DNA of 21,629 nucleotides from Brachionus koreanus (GCA_016987375.1 PJRA01000313.1:116463-138091), one strand, 5' to 3'; positions 1 through 10,523 are shown, counted from the stretch's first letter. Made by a program: numbers and translations. Notes: generated by a model not told the origin, from the sequence alone.

Positions 1-947
1 TTATGAGTCTATATTATCAATCTATGAATCAGTAATTATTTTTTAAAGTTAAACTAAATTCATTTTATTTTTATATAATTACGTTCGGAATCTTGAAGTT
101 GATGATCAATTCAAAATATCACTTCAATTTTAAGAGTTTATCTTAAAATTTTATATTACTAAAACTAAAAAATTTATAATATTTGTTCTAATGGTCAAAA
201 ATTTGTTCTGCAGCCGAAACAAATTAAAACAACTGTTGTTTAACCTACAATACAAGTGTGTAAAATGTGTGCAAATTGATTTCAATTTATTTTCAATATT
301 ATTATTATTTATTTGTTTTTTAAGCCTCATAGGCAAACAAAATAAAAAATATAATTAATTGAAAAAAAAATACTAATTTATTATATGGAAATTTGTGAAT
401 TTTGCAGAATTAAACAACAGTTGTTTCAGTTTGTTTCATCTTCAGAATAAATTTTTGATCATTAGATTAAAATCTATGAAATTTTTAAGTTTTTGTGTTG
501 GAAACTTTGTATGAAATTTGACAAGGCCACCATTGATAATATTTTGTTATGAATTTTTTTTTCATTTCATTACTTGTTTGAAATTTAATATTTGAATTTA
601 GTTTTTAAATTTAGCTTTAAATGCTGGTTTAACAAATACTTTTGAAATAAATTCAAACAGAGCTGTTTAAAAGTCACAAGTCTCAAGCCAAATTTTAAAG
701 TCCGGACTTGGACTTTAATTTTTAAGGACTTAGGCTTTGATTTATGGATTTATACATTTAAATTTTAATATTTGCTTAAAAAAATTTTGAAATTTAAATT
801 TAGATAACATAGATTAATTAATATAATTTTATGCCCTAAATATAGTTTTTCAACTGAGTTAATCTGTGAATCTTAAGTCATCTAGCTTAGACTTTCCAAT
901 AAAAGCATTTAAAAGAATAGTTTAATTTGTTTCAATATTTTAAATAG
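1..947. other. Non-coding stretch upstream of the first NOS exon
   Basis: No convincing coding exon is visible on either strand; the open frames here are short and low in complexity. The stretch contains a MITE-like inverted repeat (listed separately). Around 690-755 there is a cluster of short repeated and palindromic motifs built on AAGTCC/GGACTT. The 3' end has an acceptor-like AG at 946-947 before the first NOS exon, so much of this is probably intron. Earlier NOS exons must lie upstream of the window or be missing. Confidence 0.6.
162..499. mobile_element. MITE-like element with long inverted repeats
   Basis: Bases 188-243 and the reverse complement of 410-465 match over the same length of 56 bases, with about 49 identical by eye. 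The core is a shared stretch around AACAACTGTTGTTTAA. Weaker similarity continues outward to roughly 162 and 499. The interior of about 165 bases has no coding potential. This is the shape of a non-autonomous DNA element or of two inverted copies of a dispersed repeat. I could not identify clear target-site duplications, so the outer edges are approximate. Confidence 0.6.
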
Positions 948-3900
948 GAAAGGTTCAAGTTTTCACCGAGATAGAATAGAACAGTCGGAGAAATATTTTT
1001 CCAAATACAAAAGATATGATTTAACACACAATGAATTGGAGTTTGCTTGCAAGAATGCTTGGAGAAACGCAGCCCGATGCATCGGAAGAATTAACTGGTC
1101 AAAAATGAAACTATTTGATGGTCGACATTGTACAACCACTAAAGAAATGTTTGATATGTTATGCGAACATTTAAGATATGCAACTAATGATGGAAATATT
1201 AGATCAGCAATTACAGTTTTTAGACAAAGGATAAAGAACAAACATGATTTTAAAATATGGAATACTCAATTAATTAATTATGCTGGATATGAATTAAGTG
1301 ATAGTGAAACCATAGGAGACAAATCTCAGATAGGTTTTACCAAGGTAAATTCTGGTATTTTTATTTTTTACTCTTACAAAACTTAATTTTTTAAGATTTG
1401 TGAAAAATTGGGCTGGAAAGGAAAACGTACTGAATTTGATGTATTACCTCTAGTGCTACAAGTAGATGGGAAAGAACCCGATTTTTACGAAATACCACCT
1501 GAACTACTAATGCAAGTTGATATCGTTCATCCAAAGTAAGTATCTTTTTAGGTTATTATATTTGTCTTTTAAAACATATTTTATAATCTAAATTTATTTA
1601 TTGCATATAGATAAAAAAGTTATTTTTAAATTTAATGATTATACTTGAACTGATTTATGTAAAAAAAAAAAAATTTGAAAACTCACAAAACACATTCATT
1701 TAATTGAATTTCAAAAATCCAATCAATTTTTATTCCAATCCGAACAAAGACACTTGATTTTCATTTTCAGTCTTTTTTGCTTTGGGGAACACTACCAAAA
1801 ATAAATATAATTTTATTAGTATGGTTTGGTCAAAAGTTCAAAGTTCAGTTGATTACAGTCTTCAATTTCTTGTCTGAGACAGCTCTAGTTCTTTCAGTAT
1901 TGAGTATTTTTATCTATTTGTTTATCTGTATTAAGTTAAAGTTCCTTCAGATTTAAATTTTTAATTGAATTAAATGATTAAATGAATAAAAAAAAAGAGT
2001 TTTAAATCGAGTCTTTTTTGATGGTATTTTGTGTTGTTTTAAATCTTCTAATGTGTGTTTTAAATTCCTGTTTTTAATTGCCTCGAAAACCTTTGGATTG
2101 GTGAGAAGTCTTAAAACTTTTCTTTGGATGTTGAACAATTTCTTATTTGTTATAGCAATGATTTCTGTTCTAGACACTTTATTTTAATTTCGCAGGACGT
2201 TGTCCTAACCAAGTTGTTTTAACTGTTTGATGAGAAACGGGACACTTCATGTTTTTCATGATTCTTTCCCACTCTTTTAACTCACGTCTAGCTTGTTATT
2301 GATTTCGATAAAATTTCACATTATAGAAGTAGCTTAATTTTGGTAAGTCAAATCTAATTAAAACATTTTTTGAAAATTTTTTTCTATGATAAATTCTAAA
2401 ATCAGAAAAAAATTATTTTATTGCCGAATATTTTATTTTCATTAAAAAAAAAATTAAAAAAACGGAGTAAATAAAAATTGTCGAAAATACCCCTTGGGTT
2501 TTTGAGTTTTAAAAATTTAATTAAATAATATACAAAAATGAAATTGTGAATTTTTGAATCTGATAGAAGCTATTTCTTTAGGTTCTAACTAGATTTGAAA
2601 AATGTGTTTCAGTTGAAAAGAAAAATTTTATTAACAAACTTTCTAATAAACACTTAAAGAAAAAGTGATATGAAAATAAGTAAACTTTTATTCACAATTA
2701 GATTAAAATATTTTCTCAAATAAAGAACCGAAAATAATTCACATTAATATTAAATTAAATTTTAGATACGAAAACTTTAAAGAATTAAACTTAAAATGGT
2801 TTGCAGTTCCAGCTGTGTCTGGAATGTGTTTGGATGCGGGCGGCATCTACTTCAATTGTGTAGCATTCAATGGTTGGTACATGAACACAGAGATTGGCCG
2901 TGACTTGACCGAACCAAATCGATACGACAAGCTCAAAGTAATTGCTAGGGCCTTGGACTTGGACACTAGTGCTAATGTGACACTTTGGAAAGATGAAGTG
3001 TTGCTTGAAACTAACAAGGCCATATTGTATTCCTTCAACAAAGCTGGAGTTACAATTGTAGACCTTCATACTGCGTCCGAGTCTTTTGTTAAACATTGGG
3101 AAAACGAAATGAGATTGAGAGGTGGAACGCCTTCCGATTGGGTTTGGATTAATCCTTCAATGTCCGCCCATATTACTCCAATTTTCGGTTTGGAAATGCT
3201 AAACTATATTATTAAACCCTATTTTGAATATCAAGTTAATTTGAAATTTATCAAAAATGACAATTTTTTATTTATATATTTTTTATTATTTAAGGAATTG
3301 CCAAGATTAGCTAGAAAGGCAATTAAATTTAAGACTTTATTGAAAAGTTTGGTTCCATTTTTAATATCATTCAATAAGAAAAAGAAAATTAGACCAAAAT
3401 GTTCCATTTTATACGCCAGTCAAACTGGAAAGTCTGAAAATTTCTCAAATCAAACTTTTAAATTGTTCAGCAAAGTATTCAACACCAAAGTGAGCTATTT
3501 CTTAATTGCATTTTTTAATAAAATAGATAATAGACAAATTAATGAGCTAATTAAATATGATATACCTGATTTTGTTTTACAACAATTAAGATTTAAATAA
3601 TTCTACATACAAATAAGCTTCCATTTCATTTAAGGGTGAGATTTATCTTTAAATTTGTTTATATGCTCTAAATCTAAAAACAACTAGATCATCATCTCCA
3701 ATCAATTTAAATGTCTTTAGTTTAACACTGTTTCATATTGGTAAATTCATCCAAATAAGTTCTTGCTAGTTTTTTTTGTGATGTTTTGATTTGTAATATT
3801 TATTTTGGTCAATTATTATGTTAATTAATTGGTGGTTTTCTCCATTGAGAATATTTTCCATCTATTTAATAGTAAATTTGTGTTGGTTTGCCACAGGTGT

Positions 3901-5524
3901 CTTTTCAAGGCCTTTATTACATTTTGTCGGCTAGTTACTTTGTCACTATTGTATTCAATGTGTTTCTTGAAGCTTAATTTTGGATCGTCATTTTCATCAA
4001 TGACGTGTCGGAAGCGTACAGCTCCGTTTGCAAGCTACTTGCAGATGATAGTAAAGATGATGGGCAAAAAGATTAGGAGATCATGTGCTTGAAAGATCAC
4101 GAAAGAACGAAGAAACTGAAAGAGTCTTCTGCACAAATGTTTTTAAAAACAAGATTGATAAATTTTAAGGACTTTATTAAGCAAAACAAAATTATAAATT
4201 GTGTGTCCTTGTACATAACTTTCCAATAGTATTTCTCTTGTAGATCCTTATATATTATTTCGACTCCAAAATGTCCAAGGAAATGAGCTTCTTTTACCTT
4301 GTCTTTCATAGAGTTTAGGTACATTTTTAAGTAATAAATCATCCTTCAACCTTCTATAGTACAGTTTGTCGTTTTCGAGAAAAAAATTCTCTTTTATGTG
4401 GGCGACTGGGCTGCTTAGGATGAATTCAAGTCGTCAACATAATCGCATTGGTTTAACTAAATTGAGAAATAGAGTTAATTATTTTTTTAATTTCATTCTT
4501 TATTTTACAGACTAATTCTAAAAGATTAGCTCATTTTTTAAATTTTTAAAATAAACTGAAATTCAAAGATAATGGTATTGAACGACTACAATCTAAGAAA
4601 TTTGATAAATGAAGAGCTAGTTTTAATAATAACAAGTACAACAGGCAATGGTGATTCACCAATTAACGGAAAAAATTTAGAAGACTTTATCATACAATTT
4701 AATACTAATAATATAAATAAGTATAAAGTTAAAAAGAGAAAAAAATTTTTTTTAGTTATTATTTTTTGTGTAAGGAAAAATGACTTAATTGTTAATGGTG
4801 AATATTCTAAAGTTAGATTTAGTATACTTGGACTAGGTGATACGAGCTATGGAGACAATTTTGGAGCATTTCCTAAACTTATAATTTCATTTTTCAATAA
4901 ACTTGGTCTCAAAGAGATATATCCAATGGTTATAGCTGATCAAATGGACAATGAAGAAGAAAAAATGCTCTTTTGGTTAAAAAACGCTTTAAATGTATTT
5001 TTTAGAAGAATTTGAAATTTAAGAAAAAATTTTAATGTTTTTTTTGTCTTACCAGGAATCAATTAAAGAATTTAGGACAAAACTTAAAATAACTGAAAAT
5101 GAAATAAAAGAAATTTTCGATTCTAAGCTTCTTAAGGGTAAAAAGTTAAAACTGCGTTCATTTCCATTAAGTGATAGTAAACAAATGGCTAAAAACATTT
5201 GGACTAATTTGTCTAGCATTTTTGAAAAAAATCTTAGACCATTCGAGATTGTTGAAAAAGAAATAATTGGTCATCAACCAAATAAGTAACTTAGACTATC
5301 AATTTGTATGCATTTACTTTAAATTCTTTTGTCAAGTGAACCTATTTTAAGAGTAAAGCTTAGATCAATAGACTGTGATATAAATTATTCGCCTGGAAAT
5401 CATATTGAAATATTTGGACAAAATTCAAGAGAAAATGTTGACTTTATTCTATCAAGATTGAATAACAGTTCAGATTTTGATGAAACAATTAGGTTGGAAG
5501 TATTGGACGAAAATTTGTCAACAA
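948..5524 (+). CDS. NOS: Nitric oxide synthase, partial: oxygenase, calmodulin, FMN and start of FAD domains
   Basis: NOS makes nitric oxide from arginine, passing electrons from NADPH through FAD and FMN to haem. Exons by splice signals and phase: 948-1344, 1396-1535, 2766-3234, 3295-3489, 4569-4720, 4775-4994, 5056-5285, 5337-5524. The oxygenase part shows the haem-thiolate site RCIGRINW, then [33 protein letters not shown] with the substrate glutamate, and [19 protein letters not shown] basic amphipathic stretch ([16 protein letters not shown]) is the likely calmodulin site. FMN motifs are [19 protein letters not shown] and LGLGDTSYG; the FAD domain begins with [11 protein letters not shown]. 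The autoinhibitory insert of constitutive vertebrate NOS is absent or very short. The usual DPW...W segment after the conserved EYQ is missing at the 3234/3295 junction. N-terminal exons and the remaining FAD/NADPH part are not visible. Exon 8 ends at a GTAAAA donor with no recognisable next exon. Confidence 0.92.
1536..2765 (+). other. Long NOS intron (1.2 kb)
   Basis: This intron runs from a GTAAGT donor to a TTTTAG acceptor and joins the oxygenase sequence HPK to YENFKEL in the correct phase, splitting one lysine codon. Most other NOS introns here are 47-61 bases, so this one is strongly expanded. It carries a minus-strand retroelement-like fragment around 1953-2310. The rest is AT-rich with no visible feature. 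Confidence 0.75.
1953..2310 (-). pseudogene. Possible LINE C-terminal relic in NOS intron
   Basis: On the minus strand, 2177 down to 1953 encodes a fragment containing [18 protein letters not shown] followed by [14 protein letters not shown]. This recalls the C-terminal end of Jockey-like LINE ORF2 proteins, where an 'IQ.K.LR...N......N..IH.DL' pattern is common. Just upstream, about 2305-2187, a different minus frame reads coding-like ([19 protein letters not shown], then TTWLGQRP). If both belong together the copy is frameshifted. The similarity is weak and no catalytic motif is present. Confidence 0.3.
3984..4075 (+). pseudogene. Reverse transcriptase scrap (LINE type)
   Basis: One plus-strand frame reads [10 protein letters not shown], then about ten residues, then LLADDSK. 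This matches the palm region of non-LTR reverse transcriptases, where 'FINDL' is followed by the catalytic 'FADD/YADD' box. Only about 30 codons are recognisable; flanking codons drift into stops. It is a dead fragment inside a NOS intron. The short length keeps confidence moderate. Confidence 0.5.
4185..4385 (-). pseudogene. Ty3/gypsy-type integrase zinc-finger relic
   Basis: The minus strand encodes [18 protein letters not shown] followed by [11 protein letters not shown]. This is the beginning of the H2C2 zinc-binding domain in integrases of Ty3/gypsy-type LTR retrotransposons, with the usual 'aH..GHfG......l...YYW..M..D' spacing. The sequence just upstream ([18 protein letters not shown]) also fits that family but lies in another frame. 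The cysteines expected after it and the integrase catalytic core are absent, so this is a dead fragment. Confidence 0.6.
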
Positions 5525-6197
5525 GTAAAATTTGAAAAAAAAAATTTAGCAAAATTTGCCTCCTAGTCTTCAAATAGTCACATAAAAAAGCATAAAAGTT
5601 TGATCATTTTTTCCTATTTTTTTGTTTCTTAAAATGCTCTCAGATCAAAGATAAAAATAATCACATAGACTTGAGATATTTTTAGATATTTTATAGACTC
5701 TTTTCTTGATGCTTTCATGTTCTAAACATCTCTTAGTCAATAGATTTTTGTTTTTAATGCTCCATTCACAATATAGCTGACTAGAATTTGGGCTAGATAT
5801 TCAAACAGGGCTACATATGATTGTTTTGGACGTTGACCAGTACTTTTTGAATTGATGTCATTGGTTGTTCTATAGTGTATGCACTTTATATGAACCTATT
5901 TAAGATTATCTTCATCTTGATTCTCCTTAAACACTGCTCTAGGTTGTCCACATTGTAAATGATTATTTGCAGTAATCATTGAAAACTTGTTAAATTTCGT
6001 AAGATGTTTCGAAAGTTTTTTGCCGCAAAATTGGGGAGATCATGTTAAAAATAAGTTAAATAAAGATAAGATAAAAGTAAAATAATATAAAAGACAATTA
6101 AAATAGACAAATTGTAAGTGAAGCATAAAATTCTAAATCTCTCGGACTATTTATTCATGGTTTTTTCCTTGGTAGTAATAGATTATTAATAGTAATA
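5525..6197. other. Gap between the last NOS exon and the Tigger-like element
   Basis: No continuation of the NOS FAD/NADPH domain is recognisable on the plus strand. On the minus strand about 5965-5745 reads coding-like for about 70 codons with one stop (for example QRPKQSYVALFEYLAQIL), but I do not recognise it. It may be an old mobile-element fragment. The remainder is AT-rich and unremarkable. Confidence 0.5.
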
Positions 6198-6378
6198 ACG
6201 TAAAATCTCGATTTTAACGACATGTCACAAACTTCGAATACCCAACTATAGTGACATGTCGCTAAATATCGAACACTGGCTTAAAAAACGATATAATGAC
6301 ATGTCACTAATTTCGAAAATAGCCCAAAATTGACTTTTTTACAAAATATGTGTCTCGACATTAGTGACATGTCACTAA
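6198..6378 (+). repeat. Left TIR with four GACATGTC palindromes
   Basis: This arm matches the inverted sequence at 10524-10692. The perfect 8-base palindrome GACATGTC occurs at 6219-6226, 6253-6260, 6298-6305 and 6366-6373, often extended to GTGACATGTCAC with flanking TAA/TTA. These are good candidates for transposase binding sites. Confidence 0.9.
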
Positions 6379-6511
6379 AAATATTTTTATGTCTTCAAAT
6401 TTTATTAAATAAGTAAATTAAAGAAATCAAATAAAGATTTATTTATATTAGACTATTGTTCGTTCAAAAAAAGACAAAAAAAATTTAATTATAAAATTAG
6501 TGACAAAATCT

Positions 6512-6662
6512 TTAGATACATATATTGCAATAAAATGACTGATTTGGCTTCAGTTCTTTAGGCCAACAATTTCCGCATATCCAATTTTCACATTTCTGAC
6601 ACGAAAGCCATGAATTTTGGTCATTGTCTAAGTGAAAAAAACAATTACAGTTAAAGCACTTT
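6512..6662 (-). other. C-terminal PHD-like zinc finger of the transposase gene
   Basis: The last ~50 residues contain CFNCNCFFH, SWLSCQKCENWICGNC and YCNIC. This C..C....W..C..C..W.C..C...C..C layout, with the tryptophan before a cysteine pair, resembles PHD/treble-clef fingers found at the C-terminus of many pogo/jerky-type transposases in animals. Such fingers could bind chromatin. Domain class is inferred from cysteine spacing only. Confidence 0.65.
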
Positions 6663-6729
6663 TTATCATGCATTTGAATTTTTAAGAAATTAGTTTTAAT
6701 GTGACTAACAGGTGACTTTTCTAAAGCTC

Positions 6730-7675
6730 TTGAACTATTAGCTTTTTTGCCTGAAGTTCTACTTCTAGTTATTACAGTCGGACTAGAAACACTGGGTGAC
6801 TTAACTAAGGCTTTTGAACAAGTAGCTTTTTTGCTTGAAGCTCTAATACTAGATATTACAGTCGGACTAGAAACACTGGGTGACATGACTAAATTTTTTG
6901 AACAAGTAGCTTTTTTGCTTGAGGATCCACTTCTAGATATTACAGTCGGACTAGAAACACTGGGTGACTTAACTAAGGCTTTTGAACAAGTAGCTTTTTT
7001 GCTTGAGGATCCACTTCTAGATATTACAGTCGGACTAGAAACACTGGGTGACTTAACTAAGGCTTTTGAACAAGTAGCTTTTTTGCTTGAAGCTCTAATA
7101 CTAGATATAACAGTCGGACTAGAAACACTGGGTGACATGACTAAATTTTTTGAACAAGTAGCTTTTTTGCTTGAGGATCCACTTCTAGATATTACAGTCG
7201 GACTAGAAACACTGGGTGACTTAACTAAGGCTTTTGAACAAGTAGCTTTTTTGCTTGAGGCTCTAATACTAGATATAACAGTCGGACTAGAAACACTGGG
7301 TGACATGACTAAATTTTTTGAACAAGTAGCTTTTTTGCTTGAGGATCCACTTCTAGATATTACAGTCGGACTAGAAACACTGGGTGACTTAACTAAGGCT
7401 TTTGAACAAGTAGCTTTTTTGCTTGAGGCTCTAATACTAGATATAACAGTCGGGCTAGAAACACTGGGTGACATGACTAAATTTTTTGAACAAGTAGCTT
7501 TTTTGCTTGAAGCTCTAATACTAGATATAACAGTCGGGCTAGAAACACTGGGTGACATGACTAAATTTTTTGAACAAGTAGCTTTTTTGCTTGAGGATCC
7601 ACTTCTAGATATTACAGTCGGACTAGAAACACTGGGTGACATGACTAAATTTTTTGAACAAGTAGCTTTTTTGCC
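6730..7675 (-). repeat. Eleven-copy 84 bp coding tandem repeat
   Basis: The period is 84 bases (28 codons), visible as recurring GGTGAC and GTCGGACTAGAAACACTG blocks. Each unit encodes KKATCSK, then NLVM or ALVK, then SPSVSSPTVIS and a short variable tail. Eleven clear units and one degenerate one (KKANSSRALEKSP) are present. Two subtypes mostly alternate: NLVM with an SSIRA tail, and ALVK with an SRSG tail. This suggests expansion partly by 168 bp dimers. The units are Ser/Thr/Lys-rich and likely disordered, forming a linker between the transposase core and the zinc finger. Near-identity of units points to recent expansion or homogenisation. Confidence 0.95.
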
Positions 7676-9422
7676 TAAATCACTTGCTATTTCTTTTGAA
7701 AACTCACAATTTTGTTTCTTAGTTGTTCTTGAATATCCGCTTTTGACTTTTTTTTTTTCACTTCTTTTCTTTTTTCCTTTTTTTTTGTCAATGGATGTTG
7801 AATCTTGACATGAAGAAGTATTTGATTCTGAATTACAACTTTCTAAATCAAATCTTGGATCTAAAAATAGTTCGTCGCCGCTTTCATCTTCAACAAATAA
7901 AATATCATCTTCGGAAAAACTTATTTCATCTTCTTCACTTTCGTGTTTTTCTTCATCAGTGTTACAGGAGTCAAAAATATCATTAAATTCATCATCTTCA
8001 TTCCTAATATCAATTTGTTTATCAATTGGTATTATACCATCTTGATAAATTTTTTTTAGTTCTGAATGAAATTCTGAACAATCAGTCGTTCCTATACCAC
8101 AATACAGAAAGGATTGTGCAATATACTCTTTACTTAGCTCAGACCATCCAGCAACTATCCAATCAGTCATTTTTTAATATCTAATAAATTAAACTTAAGT
8201 TAGAATTCTAAAAAAGTAAAGATAAATACCCAGGTCCTGAAATATTACCGAAACGAGTAAAATGTTTTTGGTCATTTAAAAACCAGTCATTCCAAAGCAA
8301 TTTATACTTACTTTTTAATAGCTTAAACCAGGATACATCTGCTGGTTGAAGTATATCTAAATATGAAGGTAAATCAAGAGTTAATTTTAGAGATGATAGA
8401 GATGAATAATATATTACTTGTGAGTGATGCAGGAATAAAAGCTAATTCGGATCCACAAGATTGTAAGCTAGATTTAAATGCTTCATTTGTATGACATTTT
8501 GCTCTGTCCAAAATGATTAGAGATTTTTTTATTTGATTTTTAAGAAGATGAGGTTTTAAGATACTCTCAATATAATGCTCGATGAGATTTTGACTATCAA
8601 AAGTACCTAACAAAAATTGATCTGTTAGAAAAATTTATTTAATTAATTTTTACTTGCCTTTAGTTTCATAAATTATAATAATATTTTCATTTAGCTCTAA
8701 ATTTTGAATTTGTTTTTTTCGCGGTACAACACAAAGTATGGGAAGCTTAGATCCATCCGCCGAGCTACACATTAGACAAGACAATCTGACCTTTTCTTTG
8801 CCACTTGTTTTTGCATATGATTTTTTTTGACCACGATGATCAATTGTGTAATTACCAGGGCAGCACATATAAAATGAAGATTCATCAAAATTAAAAATTT
8901 GCTTAGCCTCAAAATTAAAATCGTCTATTATTTTATTTACGGTTCTAATAAATTCTTGAACAACATTTTGACAATCTTTAGGAAAGCCTCTGCCAGAACC
9001 TGAAAGACGCCTCAAAACCAAATTTCTCCTTTTCATGAAATTTCTCAACCATCCATAAGATGCTTTAAAATTCAAATTATCATTTAATTCATCTTTCTTT
9101 TCTTCAATTAATGAAAGCATTTTTTTTGAAGGTCAAATGATGAAACTGCAATTTGTTCTTTTCGTTTTAATTGAAACCATTCAAAAAGAATATTTTCGGT
9201 TTCAAGGAAAACAGGCTTTTTACCAGTATCGGTTACCCAAATTCTTCTTTTAGTAATTTTTTGATTTTTATCCATTATCTTCTCTTTCTCATTTATCCAC
9301 TTGATTAATGCTGTTCTGGGAATTTGAAGATTTTGGGATGTTTTTCTTTTGCTTCCAGTTTTCTCAAAATGTTTAATTGCAGCTCTCTTAAATGCAAGAG
9401 TATAAGAACGTCTGGTTTCCAT

Positions 9423-10523
9423 TCTAAGAAAATAAGACTTTTTAATAATTGTTAAAATAAATTAATCAAATAATATTTTAAATTCTCACCGTACTGATAA
9501 TTCCTATCCTTTTATCTAATATTTTTTTAATTTTTAAGCTTTTTATCAATAACTGATTCCTAATAATTTTTTTTAGAGGAGTTCAAAGCAATGTGAGAAT
9601 TAGCTTTTAAGCTTTTTAAGCTTATTCTCTTTTTGAAAATTTAAGTTAAAAGAATTTCTATGAAATTTTTTTTTTAAATTATGATTATTTTTTTAAATTA
9701 TGATAATGAACACATTCTGTTCGAAGAAAGAAATTTTAATATAAATTTCTAACGAAAGTGCGATATTATACAAGTATTGCAACTAAAAACTTTCTTTCAG
9801 TTTAAGCTAAAGTTGCTTCATTAAATTTATAAGAACAAATTAATACTAAAAAGTAAAAAAAAATTAAAATGAAATTAAAAAATAAAGTGATTACAAACAA
9901 ATTGTAAATATTAACTAGTGTTTGATATCGTTAGTGACGGCAACTAGACCGCAAAAATTTGTTGTTGGATGTCTTGATGGCCGAGGAGGATAGAATATAT
10001 TTTCCAAATTTTGACTTTTTTTCTTACACTCAATTCTTTTATCTATCAAATTTTCATATTTGAAATTTTTTTTTAATTTTATTTTTGTACATGGACATCA
10101 AAACGGCCAACACCATTTTTTGACGGTTCAATGGCGGTCATTGACGGCACGCCACTCAAAGACTAATTGATATAATAAACATTCAAGTTCTCATCACTCC
10201 TTCTCTTATTTTAAACTTTGAAGAGTAACGATAAAAAAGATCAGTTATTTTCTATAAATAAATTAGCGGATTTTTTAAACGCAAAATTAACTGTATATAA
10301 TTTTTAATTAGGTTGAATTAATAAGTTTATTGTTTAAAGATATTTCTTAAAATAAGCCGTTATTAATATTGTCTTCTTTTTTCAATCCTCAAAATCAAAT
10401 TTTCATTCAAAAATAATAAAATTCCTTCCAAAAAAAACTTATTTTGAAGATTATTAGGTAAAGCCACTTAGATTTGAATATTTAAATATTTAATTTTTTT
10501 ATTGATTTTCCCCTTTTCTTGGT
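9423..10523. other. Non-coding 5' part of the Tigger-like element
   Basis: About 1.1 kb lies between the transposase start and the right TIR. It has no supported reading frame. It presumably contains the transposase promoter. It also contains the nested inverted repeat at 9946-10130. Confidence 0.6.
9930..10165. repeat. Nested degenerate inverted repeat, GC-richer than surroundings
   Basis: Bases 9946-9983 and the reverse complement of 10093-10130 align over about 38 bases with roughly three quarters identity by eye. Shared blocks include ACCG, CAAAAA and TTGG...TTGATG. Flanking GACGGC/GCCGTC motifs at about 9936 and 10140 are also loosely inverted. The local GC is clearly higher than the rest of the element. 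It may be an old MITE inserted into the transposon. Confidence 0.45.

Larger units (their letters stand above)
3490..4568 (+). other. Long NOS intron (1.1 kb) with retroelement scraps
   Basis: The intron begins at GTGAGC after the flavodoxin sequence NTK and ends at TTCAAAG before ATAATGGTATTG, keeping phase 0 and flavodoxin continuity. It holds two unrelated retroelement relics on opposite strands (listed separately), which probably explains its size. Confidence 0.7.
6512..9422 (-). pseudogene. Tigger/pogo-like transposase with repeat tail and PHD-like finger (disrupted)
   Basis: Exons on the minus strand: 9422-8658, 8621-8418, 8356-8230 and 8180-6512. The N-terminus (METRRSYTLAFKRAAIKHF) is a Psq/CENP-B type helix-turn-helix, followed by a second DNA-binding domain (SYGWLRNFMKRRNL). 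Catalytic motifs are FNFDESSFY, LIILDRAKCHTN and LQPADVSWFK; the last two aspartates are 36 residues apart once introns are removed, as expected for a DDD pogo-type enzyme. The domain ends with WIVAGWSELSKEYIAQSF..CGI. Then come an acidic segment, eleven 28-residue repeats and a PHD-like zinc finger. Defects: a -1 shift at the eight-base T run 9120-9127 (A run on the coding strand), and a TAA created just after the 8230/8180 junction. The final part could start at ATG 8170 as a separate protein, but it continues the family's C-terminal domain. Confidence 0.85.

Noticed and set aside
963..1241. Minus-strand frame opposite NOS exon 1
   Set aside because: The plus strand encodes the conserved NOS haem site here, so this is a shadow.
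6730..7675. CRISPR-like regular repeats
   Set aside because: The units are contiguous coding repeats without unique spacers, in an intron-bearing eukaryotic transposon gene.
6747..7808. Long plus-strand reading frame of 353 codons with repeated ITVGLETLGD units
   Set aside because: It is the antisense of the 84 bp transposase repeat array. The period is a multiple of three and lacks stops on that strand, so the frame stays open by construction. The minus frame continues into transposase and zinc-finger sequence.
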